From: AV40 sp035568175
Lineage (GTDB): Bacteria > Verrucomicrobiota > Verrucomicrobiia > Chthoniobacterales > UBA10450
Assembly (NCBI GenBank): GCA_035568175.1
Contig: DATMON010000011.1
Coordinates: 1-64,000, forward strand
DNA: 64,000 bases
Direction of reading: 5' to 3'
The notes beneath the pieces were generated by a model. The model saw only the letters and a list, made by a program, of their open reading frames with translations. It ran no database searches and was not told the DNA's origin. The position numbers were made by a program, and so were the translations under genes. Below, piece after piece: positions 1-7,561 of this stretch (position 1 is its first letter; the number at the start of each line of letters is the position of its first letter).

Positions 1-69
1 AACATCCATGACATTCCCGGCCTGGTGCGATATGCGATTCGCAATGGATTGGTCTCGGCCGAGCGATAG
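1..69 (+). CDS. Response regulator, LuxR/NarL type, C-terminal end (partial)
   Basis: Frame 1 reads 22 codons to a TAG at 67-69. They match the end of the LuxR-type helix-turn-helix of the complete regulators downstream: the tail has the pattern LVRYAIRNGLV, very close to the end of the 3873-4526 protein (LVRYAIRNNII). The gene starts outside the window. It is likely a NarL/FixJ response regulator, the third of that type in the first 4.5 kb. Confidence 0.75.
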   Translation, partial: NIHDIPGLVRYAIRNGLVSAER

Positions 70-327
70 GGGATTCCTTTGAGTCCGAGATTGTCGATGT
101 AAGGGTTTTTCCGGCCTGATTTAAGATTTCTCCTCATTTCCACTGACAACCGGGAGGCGAGTATGGCCGTGTGAGAGACTCGGCGTTATTCAACCATTTT
201 CGGCGTCACGAGGATTCTTACGAACTTCGGTTTCGAAAAGTCGTAGTAAGACGTGGAAATCCGAATCCGCATGATCTTGTCGTCGATTGTCTACTGTCAC
301 TCATTGTCTGTGGCGTGTGCCGGTAAG

Positions 328-1023
328 ATGTCGCAAATCATGGCTACGATTGATTTGAAAATCTTGTTGGGGATGGCCATCAAGAAACAACGAACCTCGC
401 TAGGCATCTCGCAGGAAGAACTCGCCTACCGTGCTGCTCTTCATCGGACTTATGTTTCCGACCTTGAACGAGGAGTGCGGAATCCGTCGATGGACAGCGT
501 CGAGAAACTTGCTCGGGCCTTACAACTTTCGGTTTCAACCCTTTTTGAACAAGCCAGTAAGGACAACGAAGCGGAGCAGACGGTGGAAATCCTGCTCGTG
601 CAAGATAATCCGCGGGATGTCGAGCTGACGAAGCAATCTTTCACCCAAGCCGGGATCACAAATCCAGTGCATGTGGTCCACGACGGAGCAGAAGGTCTGG
701 ATTTTCTCTTTGGGACTGGCGCCTACGCCACCCGTCGCGGCGATCCACATCCTCGGGTCGTTTTGCTGGATCTGAACCTGCCAAGAGTTGGGCCGCTGGA
801 GGTGTTGCGCCGACTCAAAGCCGACGAGCGCACCCGCGACATTCCCGTGATCATTCTTACTGCTTCGACTCGGGAACGCGATATCGGTGAATGTCGTCGA
901 CTCGGAGCCGCAAACTACATTGTGAAGCCGGTCGGTTTTCACAATTTTAGCGAAGTTACGGTCCGTTTAAATCTGGGTTGGAGGCTGATCAAGCCGAACA
1001 CGGTCATGCCCGCAGCACTTTGA
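328..1023 (+). CDS. XRE-type DNA-binding domain fused to a receiver domain
   Basis: About 231 aa from the ATG at 328; the frame is open back to a GTG at 253 and another ATG lies at 340. The N-terminal third is a Cro/C1-type helix-turn-helix (IKKQRTSLGISQEELA, then HRTYVSDLERG and NPSMDSVEKLA). The rest is a CheY-like receiver of the type with a long beta2-beta3 insert (GTGAYATRRGDPHP), as in the Rcp1/CheY-like group. The phosphoacceptor Asp lies in VVLLDLNLP, the Thr in ILTAS and the Lys in VKPV. The first acidic pair is altered: LVQDNPRD in place of the usual VEDN. The DNA-binding domain precedes the receiver, the reverse of normal response-regulator order. It is followed 11 bp later by a NarL-type regulator, so co-transcription is likely. 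It is probably a phosphorylation-responsive repressor or activator; targets are unknown. Confidence 0.8.
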   Translation: MSQIMATIDLKILLGMAIKKQRTSLGISQEELAYRAALHRTYVSDLERGVRNPSMDSVEKLARALQLSVSTLFEQASKDNEAEQTVEILLVQDNPRDVELTKQSFTQAGITNPVHVVHDGAEGLDFLFGTGAYATRRGDPHPRVVLLDLNLPRVGPLEVLRRLKADERTRDIPVIILTASTRERDIGECRRLGAANYIVKPVGFHNFSEVTVRLNLGWRLIKPNTVMPAAL

Positions 1024-1034
1024 CTTAAGAAAGT

Positions 1035-1712
1035 ATGCTGGACCCCTCCAGGAAAAAGACCCGGATTCTGCTGGCCGATGATCACCAACTTGTCCGCGCC
1101 GGCTTTCGCGCGCTTCTAAAGCAGATTCCGGCGGTCGAGGTCGTGGCCGAAGCCAGTGACGGTCGTCAAGCCCTCGACTTGTTCAAGAAGCACCGGCCGG
1201 ACGTGATCTTAATAGATATTGCCATGCCGAAATTGAACGGCTTGGAGGCAATCGCACGCATCACAAAGGAATTCCCAAATGCGATGGTGATTGTCCTGTC
1301 GATGCACGCAAACCACGAGTATGTCGTGCAGGCTATGCAGGCCGGGGCTCGCGGTTATTTGATTAAAGAGGATGCCGTTTCCGAGCTGAAAGCTGCCATC
1401 AAAGGGGTCACAGACGGGGAACTTTACTTTAGCCCGACTATCTCCAAACACCTGACCCCCGGGGATATGGAGAAGGTTGGTGTTCGATACGATCCATTAG
1501 CGAAATTGACCTCCCGGCAACGTGAAATCCTGCAACTGATTGCGGAGGGCAATAATACAAAGGAAATCGCCTTTCTTTTGAAATTAAGCGTTAAGACCGT
1601 CGAAGCGCATCGCACGCAATTGATGCAACGTCTGGGAATTAACGATATTCCAAGCTTGGTGCGTCAAGCGATGCGTTCCGGGCTCGTACCGGGAGAAGGT
1701 CCAGCGGAATGA
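1035..1712 (+). CDS. NarL/FixJ-family response regulator
   Basis: 225 aa, the usual length for the family. An N-terminal receiver spans about residues 10-125 with the acidic pair in LLADDH, phosphoacceptor Asp in VILIDIAMP, the switch residue in VLSMHA and Lys in LIKEDA. A LuxR-type helix-turn-helix spans about 155-215 (LTSRQREILQLIAEGNNTKEIA ... KTVEAHRTQLMQRL pattern). It is a phosphorylation-controlled transcription factor. It follows the XRE-receiver gene by 11 bp and precedes a hybrid kinase, which could be its partner. It is a paralogue of the regulator at 3873-4526. Confidence 0.93.
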   Translation: MLDPSRKKTRILLADDHQLVRAGFRALLKQIPAVEVVAEASDGRQALDLFKKHRPDVILIDIAMPKLNGLEAIARITKEFPNAMVIVLSMHANHEYVVQAMQAGARGYLIKEDAVSELKAAIKGVTDGELYFSPTISKHLTPGDMEKVGVRYDPLAKLTSRQREILQLIAEGNNTKEIAFLLKLSVKTVEAHRTQLMQRLGINDIPSLVRQAMRSGLVPGEGPAE

Positions 1713-1803
1713 AAGGTCACGACTCGTTAGCCTAAGTACTTTTACGTAACCGTGTCTAAGGATTTTCCTAATGGCGCGGTAAGTATGTACGGTCGATAGG
1801 TCC

Positions 1804-3885
1804 TTGCCTACGAGAAACCAGAAGTTAAAACATTCCCCTAGTAATAATGGACCTGATGCGGCGCGCGGCCACGCCTCGATCATGGCGGCGCCAGTTCAAC
1901 AATCGGTTCTTGACGCTGCCAGCTCGGCAGACCTTGGACAAGAAGTTCGGAGCACCGAACGTCAGCGGGCTGTAGGTGAGCCGGGAGCTGCGGATCAACA
2001 GCTGCACCATTTACTCGCTCACAGCCCGGCGGTTCTTTACGTCCTAAATATAGAGCATGAGAAAGTCGTTCCAATCCTGGTGAGCGAAAATATTGAGCGT
2101 TTGCTTGGAGTCACCGTGGCGAAGTCGATGACTTATAAGTGGTGGTTAGATAGTTTGCATCCGGAAGATCGAGATCGAGCTGTCGGGGTAATGAATGAAG
2201 CCATAAAGGGCAGCAGCTATTCGATGGAATACCGGCTTCGACACAGGGATGGCAGTTACCACTGGGTGGAAGACAAGAACCGCGTCGTGTGCGATGCGGT
2301 CGGCAAACCGCAACAAATGGTGGGGGTATGGACAGATGTGACGGAGCGAAAGCGAACGGAGGAACGTTTGCGCGAACAGGCTGATATTATCGAGCGCGCA
2401 CAGGACGCGGTTATTATGCGCGATTTCACGAGTGACCTCATCACGGTTTGGAACAGCGGTGCAGAGCGTCTCTACGGCTGGAGCGCGAATGAAGCGATCG
2501 GGCGGCCGATGGAGCAGCTGATTTTCGCCGAGTCCAACGATCGTAAAGCGCTGCTCAAACAGCTGATCGCGAGCGGCGAATTCCATGGTGAGATCAAACA
2601 CCGCGCCAAAGATGGACGTGAAGTGATTGTCGATTCGCGCGCGACCCTCATTCGAAACGACGACGGCACGCCGCGCGCGGTGCTGGGAATCAACACGGAC
2701 ATTACCGAGAAGAAAAAGGTAGAGAAACACTTGCTGCGCACGCAACGCTTGGAAAGCATTGGAACTTTGGCCAGCGGCGTCGCCCACGATCTAAACAACG
2801 TCCTGGTGCCAATCTTAATGGCGGTTCCAATTCTCCGGAACGACCCGACCCCGGAGGAAAGTGAAAATTTTCTAAACACGATCGAATCGAGCGCGGCGCG
2901 CGGGGCTGATATCGTAAGGCAGGTACTCACATTTGCCCGCGGTGCGGGAGGCGATCGTGTCCTTTTGCAACCGATTTACCTCCTTGAAGAAATCGCGAAG
3001 ATCGCGAAACAGACCTTCCCCAAGACGGTGCGGCTGCGAACGAGCTACTCCGAAGATCTGCGCCTGGTGGAGGGGGACCCAACGCAGCTGCACCAGGTCC
3101 TGCTCAATCTGTGCCTGAACGCCCGAGACGCCATGCCCGAAGGGGGAACCCTGTCGCTGACCGCCGAAAATTTCGATGTCGACGAACAGTATGCAACGAT
3201 GACGCCAGGCCTTAAAGCAGGTCCTCACGTTCTTATTAGCGTCATCGATACTGGTGCTGGGATTGCGCAAGATATCGTCGAAAAAATTTTTGACCCTTTC
3301 TTCACCACAAAAGAACCTGGCATGGGCACTGGTCTTGGGCTTTCGTCCGCGCTCGGCATTGTCAGGAGTCATGGTGGAGTCATAAAGGTTTACAGTGCTG
3401 CCAACGGCACGACGTTCCGTATTTTCTTACCATCCACGGCGGGCGTTTTCCAAGCGGACGAGGCCAAGGCGCAAATGGATGTTCCAACCGGCCACGGCGA
3501 AACCATCCTGATTGTGGATGACGAATTGGCAATTCGAGAGGTGGCAAAGGTAGTTCTTTCTAAGAGTGGGTACAAGGTTCTTGCAGCGGACGATGGTCCG
3601 TCCGCGCTAGCTCTCTTCATGGAAAAATCGAAAGAGATCGATGTAGTGCTAACCGATGTGGTTATGCCGATCATGAGTGGCTTGGTGCTCGCGCGAACGC
3701 TGCGCAAGATGGACGTCAAGGCGAAGGTCATTGTCTCAAGCGCGCGGGATAGCGATTACAATCCGGGCGAGTTGACTGACATCGGAGTGCAAGGCTGTCT
3801 GAACAAGCCTTATTCTCGGGCAACATTGCTGCGCGCAGTTGATCGCGTGCTGCACAACGACAAGGAAAATAAATGCGCCGACTAA
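1804..3885 (+). CDS. Hybrid sensor histidine kinase (PAS-PAS-HisKA-HATPase-REC)
   Basis: Reads from a TTG at 1804 (693 aa); an in-frame ATG at 1882 gives a 667-aa version. No membrane segment is seen, so it is probably cytoplasmic. Two PAS/PAC units lie at about residues 65-190 and 190-310 (each ends in a DVTERK or DITEKK motif). The dimerisation/phosphoacceptor box has the His in GVAHDLNN (about 330). The ATPase domain has an N-box (NLCLNARDAMP) and a G-box (GTGLGLSS). A C-terminal receiver (about 565-690) has Asp in VVLTDVVMP and Lys in LNKPYS. The last 13 bp overlap the following response-regulator gene, so the two are translationally coupled and probably form a pair. It is closely related to the kinases at 9472 and 11877, suggesting local duplication. 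Confidence 0.9.
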   Translation: MPTRNQKLKHSPSNNGPDAARGHASIMAAPVQQSVLDAASSADLGQEVRSTERQRAVGEPGAADQQLHHLLAHSPAVLYVLNIEHEKVVPILVSENIERLLGVTVAKSMTYKWWLDSLHPEDRDRAVGVMNEAIKGSSYSMEYRLRHRDGSYHWVEDKNRVVCDAVGKPQQMVGVWTDVTERKRTEERLREQADIIERAQDAVIMRDFTSDLITVWNSGAERLYGWSANEAIGRPMEQLIFAESNDRKALLKQLIASGEFHGEIKHRAKDGREVIVDSRATLIRNDDGTPRAVLGINTDITEKKKVEKHLLRTQRLESIGTLASGVAHDLNNVLVPILMAVPILRNDPTPEESENFLNTIESSAARGADIVRQVLTFARGAGGDRVLLQPIYLLEEIAKIAKQTFPKTVRLRTSYSEDLRLVEGDPTQLHQVLLNLCLNARDAMPEGGTLSLTAENFDVDEQYATMTPGLKAGPHVLISVIDTGAGIAQDIVEKIFDPFFTTKEPGMGTGLGLSSALGIVRSHGGVIKVYSAANGTTFRIFLPSTAGVFQADEAKAQMDVPTGHGETILIVDDELAIREVAKVVLSKSGYKVLAADDGPSALALFMEKSKEIDVVLTDVVMPIMSGLVLARTLRKMDVKAKVIVSSARDSDYNPGELTDIGVQGCLNKPYSRATLLRAVDRVLHNDKENKCAD

Positions 3886-4526
3886 GAATCCTTGTCGCCG
3901 ACGATCATGAAGTGATGCGGACCGGCGTGCGGGCCTTGATCGAACAAGAGCCCGGATGGCAAGTCTGTGGCACTGCCACAAATGGACAAGAGGCAGTAGA
4001 GGGGGCCAGGAAACTAAAGCCCGACGTGGTTGTTTTGGATATGACGATGCCGGAACTGGACGGACTGTCGGCCCTGCGCGAGATCAAGCACACGGTGCCA
4101 AATACAGAAGTCGTGATCTTTAGCGCCTACCACTCGGAGGAGGTTATCGAGGAGTTGTTCGATTCAGGAGCGAAGAGCTACATCCAAAAATCTGATGCCT
4201 GTCGCCACCTGGTAGCAGCAATCAAATCGCTCGCCGAGCACAAACCGTTTTTCACGTCCGAAATCTCCCAGATTCTTTTCGCAAAATTCCTCTCCGGTTC
4301 TGCCGGGAAAAAGCAAAACGGGCAGGAACATGCCGTGACCTCGCGTGAAAGAGATGTGGTGCGCCTCCTTGCCGGTGGTAATAGCAACAAAGAGGTCGCG
4401 AATAGCCTGGGCATCAGTATACGCACCGCCGAAACTCACCGGGCGACGCTCATGCGCAAGCTCGGCCTGGAGTCCCTTGCCGCGTTGGTTCGCTACGCGA
4501 TCCGTAATAACATCATCGACGCGTGA
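3873..4526 (+). CDS. NarL/FixJ-family response regulator
   Basis: 217 aa. The receiver (about residues 3-120) has the acidic pair in LVADDHE, phosphoacceptor in VVVLDMTMP and Lys in YIQKSDA. The LuxR-type helix-turn-helix (about 150-210) contains VTSRERDVVRLLAGGNSNKE and a recognition helix around RTAETHRATLM. The start overlaps the end of the upstream hybrid kinase by 13 bp, so the kinase is its likely partner. Its targets are not shown by the sequence; the next genes downstream encode DUF3494 surface proteins, which makes them candidates. Confidence 0.93.
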   Translation: MRRLRILVADDHEVMRTGVRALIEQEPGWQVCGTATNGQEAVEGARKLKPDVVVLDMTMPELDGLSALREIKHTVPNTEVVIFSAYHSEEVIEELFDSGAKSYIQKSDACRHLVAAIKSLAEHKPFFTSEISQILFAKFLSGSAGKKQNGQEHAVTSRERDVVRLLAGGNSNKEVANSLGISIRTAETHRATLMRKLGLESLAALVRYAIRNNIIDA

Positions 4527-4602
4527 CGTAAAAGCTCGCCACTGGTCGCATTTCGGCACGGCAGAAGTACAACAAGCTTCACGCGAAAAAGCACCGGCTC
4601 CA

Positions 4603-4660
4603 GTAGTTCTCGACAACCAAAACAGGTATTCACCGCGTCACCTGTAGCATCCGCGCTGCT
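4603..4660 (+). promoter_or_regulatory. Triple-box upstream element (copy D)
   Basis: Three related boxes in direct orientation: GTAGTTCTC at 4603, GTATTCACCGC at 4626 and GCATCCGCGCTGCT ending at 4660 (spacings 23 and 21 bp). The ATG of the DUF3494/PEP-CTERM gene follows 12 bp later. The same layout recurs before at least six other genes here. It is likely a regulator binding array overlapping a promoter; the protein that binds is unknown. Confidence 0.55.
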
Positions 4661-4671
4661 AAATCTGACGC

Positions 4672-5493
4672 ATGCAAATACAGAATAGTTCAGCGCAAAA
4701 AAAACATGCCCACAGGTCGGCCTCAACGTACACAGCGGCATTGATTATTTTCGGGCTGCTCGCCACGTCTTGGTCCGCGGCGGCCATAGTCGTTCCGTTG
4801 GGTGCGGCGGATAGCTTTGCCGTTTTGGGCGCGTCAACGGTCACTAATACTGGCGCGACCGTCGTCACTGGGGATCTGGGGGTGAGTCCCGGGACCTCCG
4901 TTACTGGATTCGGGCCCGGAGTGGTGCTCAACGGATCCATTCACAGTAATGACACGCTGGCCATGCAAGCTCATGCTGATGCTGCCACCGCCTACGGGCA
5001 ACTGGTTGGCGAGACGTTTACGACTGACTTATCGGGACAGAATCTGGGCAGCATGATACTCACGCCCGGGGTCTACCATTTCAATACTACCGCTCAGTTG
5101 ACCGGAACGCTCATTCTGGACACGCAGGGAGATCCGAACGCAATCTTCCATTTCCAGATCGGCACCACCCTGACCACGGATCCCGGCTCCATGATCACGT
5201 TCCTGAATGGAAGTTCGAGTAACGTCTTCTGGCAGGTCGGCACCTCAGCCACGCTTGGCGTCAACAGCGTGCTTTACGGAAGTGTCCTTGCCGACCAAAG
5301 CATCACCGTTAACAGCGGGGCCACTGTTATCGGGAGACTCATCGCGATTAATGCAGCCGTTACGCTGGATACCGATACTATCACTGTTCCTGATATTCCT
5401 GAACCAGGCACTTGGTTCGCGGGCGTTATGGCTCTCGCCCTTGTCGGGTTCACTGAGCGCGGGCGGATCGCAAGGTTTCTCGCAACTGTGTGA
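4672..5493 (+). CDS. DUF3494 (ice-binding-like) protein with PEP-CTERM tail
   Basis: 273 aa. There is a signal peptide at about residues 17-39 (hydrophobic AALIIFGLLATSWSAAA). A single DUF3494 domain covers about 43-240, recognised by the family's opening pattern (LGAADSFAVLGASTVTNTG), the L-TPGVY-F motif (MILTPGVYHF), the FHFQIG segment and FWQVGTSATLG. DUF3494 is the discontinuous beta-solenoid fold of bacterial ice-binding proteins, but many members are adhesins or have no known ice activity. The C-terminus carries a PEP-CTERM signal: PEP (in IPEPGTWFAG), a hydrophobic helix and a basic end (ERGRIARF). It is therefore probably sorted by an exosortase, which is not in this window. The next gene is a tandem relative with a different C-terminus, and both share the upstream triple-box element. 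Confidence 0.85.
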   Translation: MQIQNSSAQKKHAHRSASTYTAALIIFGLLATSWSAAAIVVPLGAADSFAVLGASTVTNTGATVVTGDLGVSPGTSVTGFGPGVVLNGSIHSNDTLAMQAHADAATAYGQLVGETFTTDLSGQNLGSMILTPGVYHFNTTAQLTGTLILDTQGDPNAIFHFQIGTTLTTDPGSMITFLNGSSSNVFWQVGTSATLGVNSVLYGSVLADQSITVNSGATVIGRLIAINAAVTLDTDTITVPDIPEPGTWFAGVMALALVGFTERGRIARFLATV

Positions 5494-5537
5494 TAGAGGC
5501 AGCCTAGTCTGAGTAGCTTGGTCATCACAATCCCTCA

Positions 5538-5597
5538 GTAGTTTTCCCCGGCAAAAAACACGAACTCACCGCGTCCAGATGTAGCACTCTCGCTGCT
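5538..5597 (+). promoter_or_regulatory. Triple-box upstream element (copy E)
   Basis: Boxes GTAGTTTTCC at 5538, GAACTCACCGC at 5562 and GCACTCTCGCTGCT ending at 5597, spaced 24 and 22 bp. It aligns closely with copy D, including the sequence before the first box (CAGTAGTT). The ATG at 5610 follows 12 bp later, the same distance as for the upstream DUF3494 gene. Confidence 0.55.
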
Positions 5598-5609
5598 GGC
5601 ATGTGGCGC

Positions 5610-7397
5610 ATGCAAAACAGTTCAACACACAAAAAACATATTCGTAGGTCGGCCGCAGCATGCGCAGCGGCATTGACTGTTTCTGCACTACTCGCTATCT
5701 CCTGGTCGACGGCGGCCCAAACCGTTCCACTGGGTGCGGCGGAGAACTTTGCCATTTTAGGTGGCTCAACCGTCACCAATACTGGCGCGACGATCATTAC
5801 CGGGAATCTGGGGCTGAGTCCCGGAAGCTCCGTGACTGGATTCCCGCCCGGAGTGGTGCTCAATGGGGCCATTCACATCAATGACGCATTGGCCAATCAA
5901 GCTCATGCCGATGCTTTTACGGCTTACACGAAGCTGGCTGGCGAGACGACGACGGCCAACTTAACGGGAATGGATTTAGGCGGCATGATCCTCACGCCAG
6001 GGATTTACCGTTTTAATTCGTCCGCTCAATTGACCGGAACGCTCACCCTGAATACCGGAGGGGATCCCAAGGCTCCCTTCCATTTCTTGATTGGCTCCAC
6101 TCTGACCACGGCCTCTAACTCCTTGGTCACGTTGCTTGGCGGTCCGGATCAAAACATATTCTGGCAAGTCGGCAGTTCAGCCACCCTCGGCACCGGCACC
6201 AGGTTTGTTGGAAGTATCGTTGCCTTAACTAGCATCACTTTAACCACGGGGGTTACTCTCGATGGACGGGCCCTGGCGATTAATGGAGCCGTGACGCTGG
6301 ACACTAATAATATCCAGGCCCCGGCCAGCCGGACTGCGATTGGACGCTTGATCGCGCCGGAAGAGCTGGCTTCAATTTATGAGATCAAGTTTGCCCTCGA
6401 CACCATGCAAGGGACGAACTTGATCCAGCGCATGGATGACATTCGTGCAGGATCAAATGGTTTTTGCGCGGCCGGATATGCGCCCCAGGTGATCGGCCAG
6501 GGGTATAGCAAGGACTTCGATGGCAACGCTATGTTAGATAAGAATCCAGCACCGGGCTTTGTTCAGGCCCCTGAGAATCGCTGGGGAATCTTTGTTACCG
6601 GCTCAGGTGAATATGTGAAAGTCGGCGATGAGGATGAAAATGCCCCCGGCTATAAAATCACAAACGGTGCGGTGATTCTGGGCCTTGATTACCGACTGTC
6701 GCACAATTTCGCTGTCGGAATTTACGGCGGATACGAGACCGGCCACGCGACATTGTTTGGGGACGGACGCTTAACGATGGAGGGTGGGAACGTTGGTGCG
6801 TTCGCCACCTATTTCAGCAATGGATTCTATCTCGATGTTGCCGGCGGTGGCGGTTGGAACAGCTATGACATTCGGCGCACCGCGCTCATGGGTGATGCAC
6901 GGGGCAAGACCGATGGCAACGAAGTCAACGCTCTAGGCGCCGTCGGATACGATTGGAAAGTTGGTTGTCTTAACATAGGCCCGACAGCGTCCATCCAATA
7001 TACCAACGTCAACGTCGATCGGTACACGGAGACGGGTTCGCTGGTCCCCTTGGAGATACAAGATCAGAACGAGGACTCACTTCGCAGTACGGTAGGGGTA
7101 AGGGCCAGCTACGACATCAAAGCTGGGTCCGTGATTTTCAGGCCGGAGGCGCGCGCGGCGTGGCTCCACGAATATTACGATCAAGCTTATCCGATCGATG
7201 CGCGCCTGGTTTCCGGAGGCGGAGGTATCTTGACGGCATTCGGACCGACCGTCGGCCGCGATGCCGCACAAATCAGGGCGGGCGTCAGCGCGCAACTGAG
7301 TCGGGCCTTCGCGGTCTATATTTACTACGACGGGATTGTCGGCCGTAGCAATTACAACAGTAACGGAGCGAGCGGCGGTTTCTCGTTCAGCTTCTAG
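5610..7397 (+). CDS. DUF3494 domain fused to an autotransporter beta-barrel
   Basis: 595 aa from the ATG at 5610, chosen because the N-terminus (MQNSSTHKKH) and its distance from the upstream element match the neighbouring paralogue; an in-frame ATG lies at 5601. A signal peptide ends near SAAQT-type residues (ISWSTAAQT). A DUF3494 domain follows (about 40-235: LGAAENFAILGGSTVTNTG, MILTPGIYRF, FWQVGSSATLG). After a linker of about 80 aa comes a beta-barrel of autotransporter type (about 325-595), with alternating aromatic and small residues (YGGYETGHATLFGDG, ASIQYTNVNVDRY) and a terminal phenylalanine (GFSFSF). The DUF3494 part is expected to be displayed outside the outer membrane as the passenger. 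Ice binding is possible but unproven; adhesion is an equal candidate. It is a tandem duplicate of the PEP-CTERM form, but with a different anchoring mode. Confidence 0.85.
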   Translation: MQNSSTHKKHIRRSAAACAAALTVSALLAISWSTAAQTVPLGAAENFAILGGSTVTNTGATIITGNLGLSPGSSVTGFPPGVVLNGAIHINDALANQAHADAFTAYTKLAGETTTANLTGMDLGGMILTPGIYRFNSSAQLTGTLTLNTGGDPKAPFHFLIGSTLTTASNSLVTLLGGPDQNIFWQVGSSATLGTGTRFVGSIVALTSITLTTGVTLDGRALAINGAVTLDTNNIQAPASRTAIGRLIAPEELASIYEIKFALDTMQGTNLIQRMDDIRAGSNGFCAAGYAPQVIGQGYSKDFDGNAMLDKNPAPGFVQAPENRWGIFVTGSGEYVKVGDEDENAPGYKITNGAVILGLDYRLSHNFAVGIYGGYETGHATLFGDGRLTMEGGNVGAFATYFSNGFYLDVAGGGGWNSYDIRRTALMGDARGKTDGNEVNALGAVGYDWKVGCLNIGPTASIQYTNVNVDRYTETGSLVPLEIQDQNEDSLRSTVGVRASYDIKAGSVIFRPEARAAWLHEYYDQAYPIDARLVSGGGGILTAFGPTVGRDAAQIRAGVSAQLSRAFAVYIYYDGIVGRSNYNSNGASGGFSFSF

Positions 7398-7488
7398 TAA
7401 TCAACTTCAGTCCAGCTTGGGCGTGGTCTGCTGAATCGATTGGGCTCGGCCGGCCGTACCGCGCGGATACGCGATTGCTGGATACCCC

Positions 7489-7548
7489 GTAGATTTGCGG
7501 TCGACAAAATCCGTAGTTCCCGCAATGCCTACCTGCATACTCAATGCT
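7489..7548 (+). promoter_or_regulatory. Triple-box upstream element (copy G)
   Basis: Boxes GTAGATTTGCGG at 7489, GTAGTTCCCGC at 7513 and ATACTCAATGCT near 7537, spaced 24 and 24 bp. The ATG of the receiver-kinase gene lies at 7562, the same placement as before the DUF3494 genes. The third box is less conserved here. Confidence 0.5.
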
Positions 7549-7561
7549 CGGGATATCGCGC

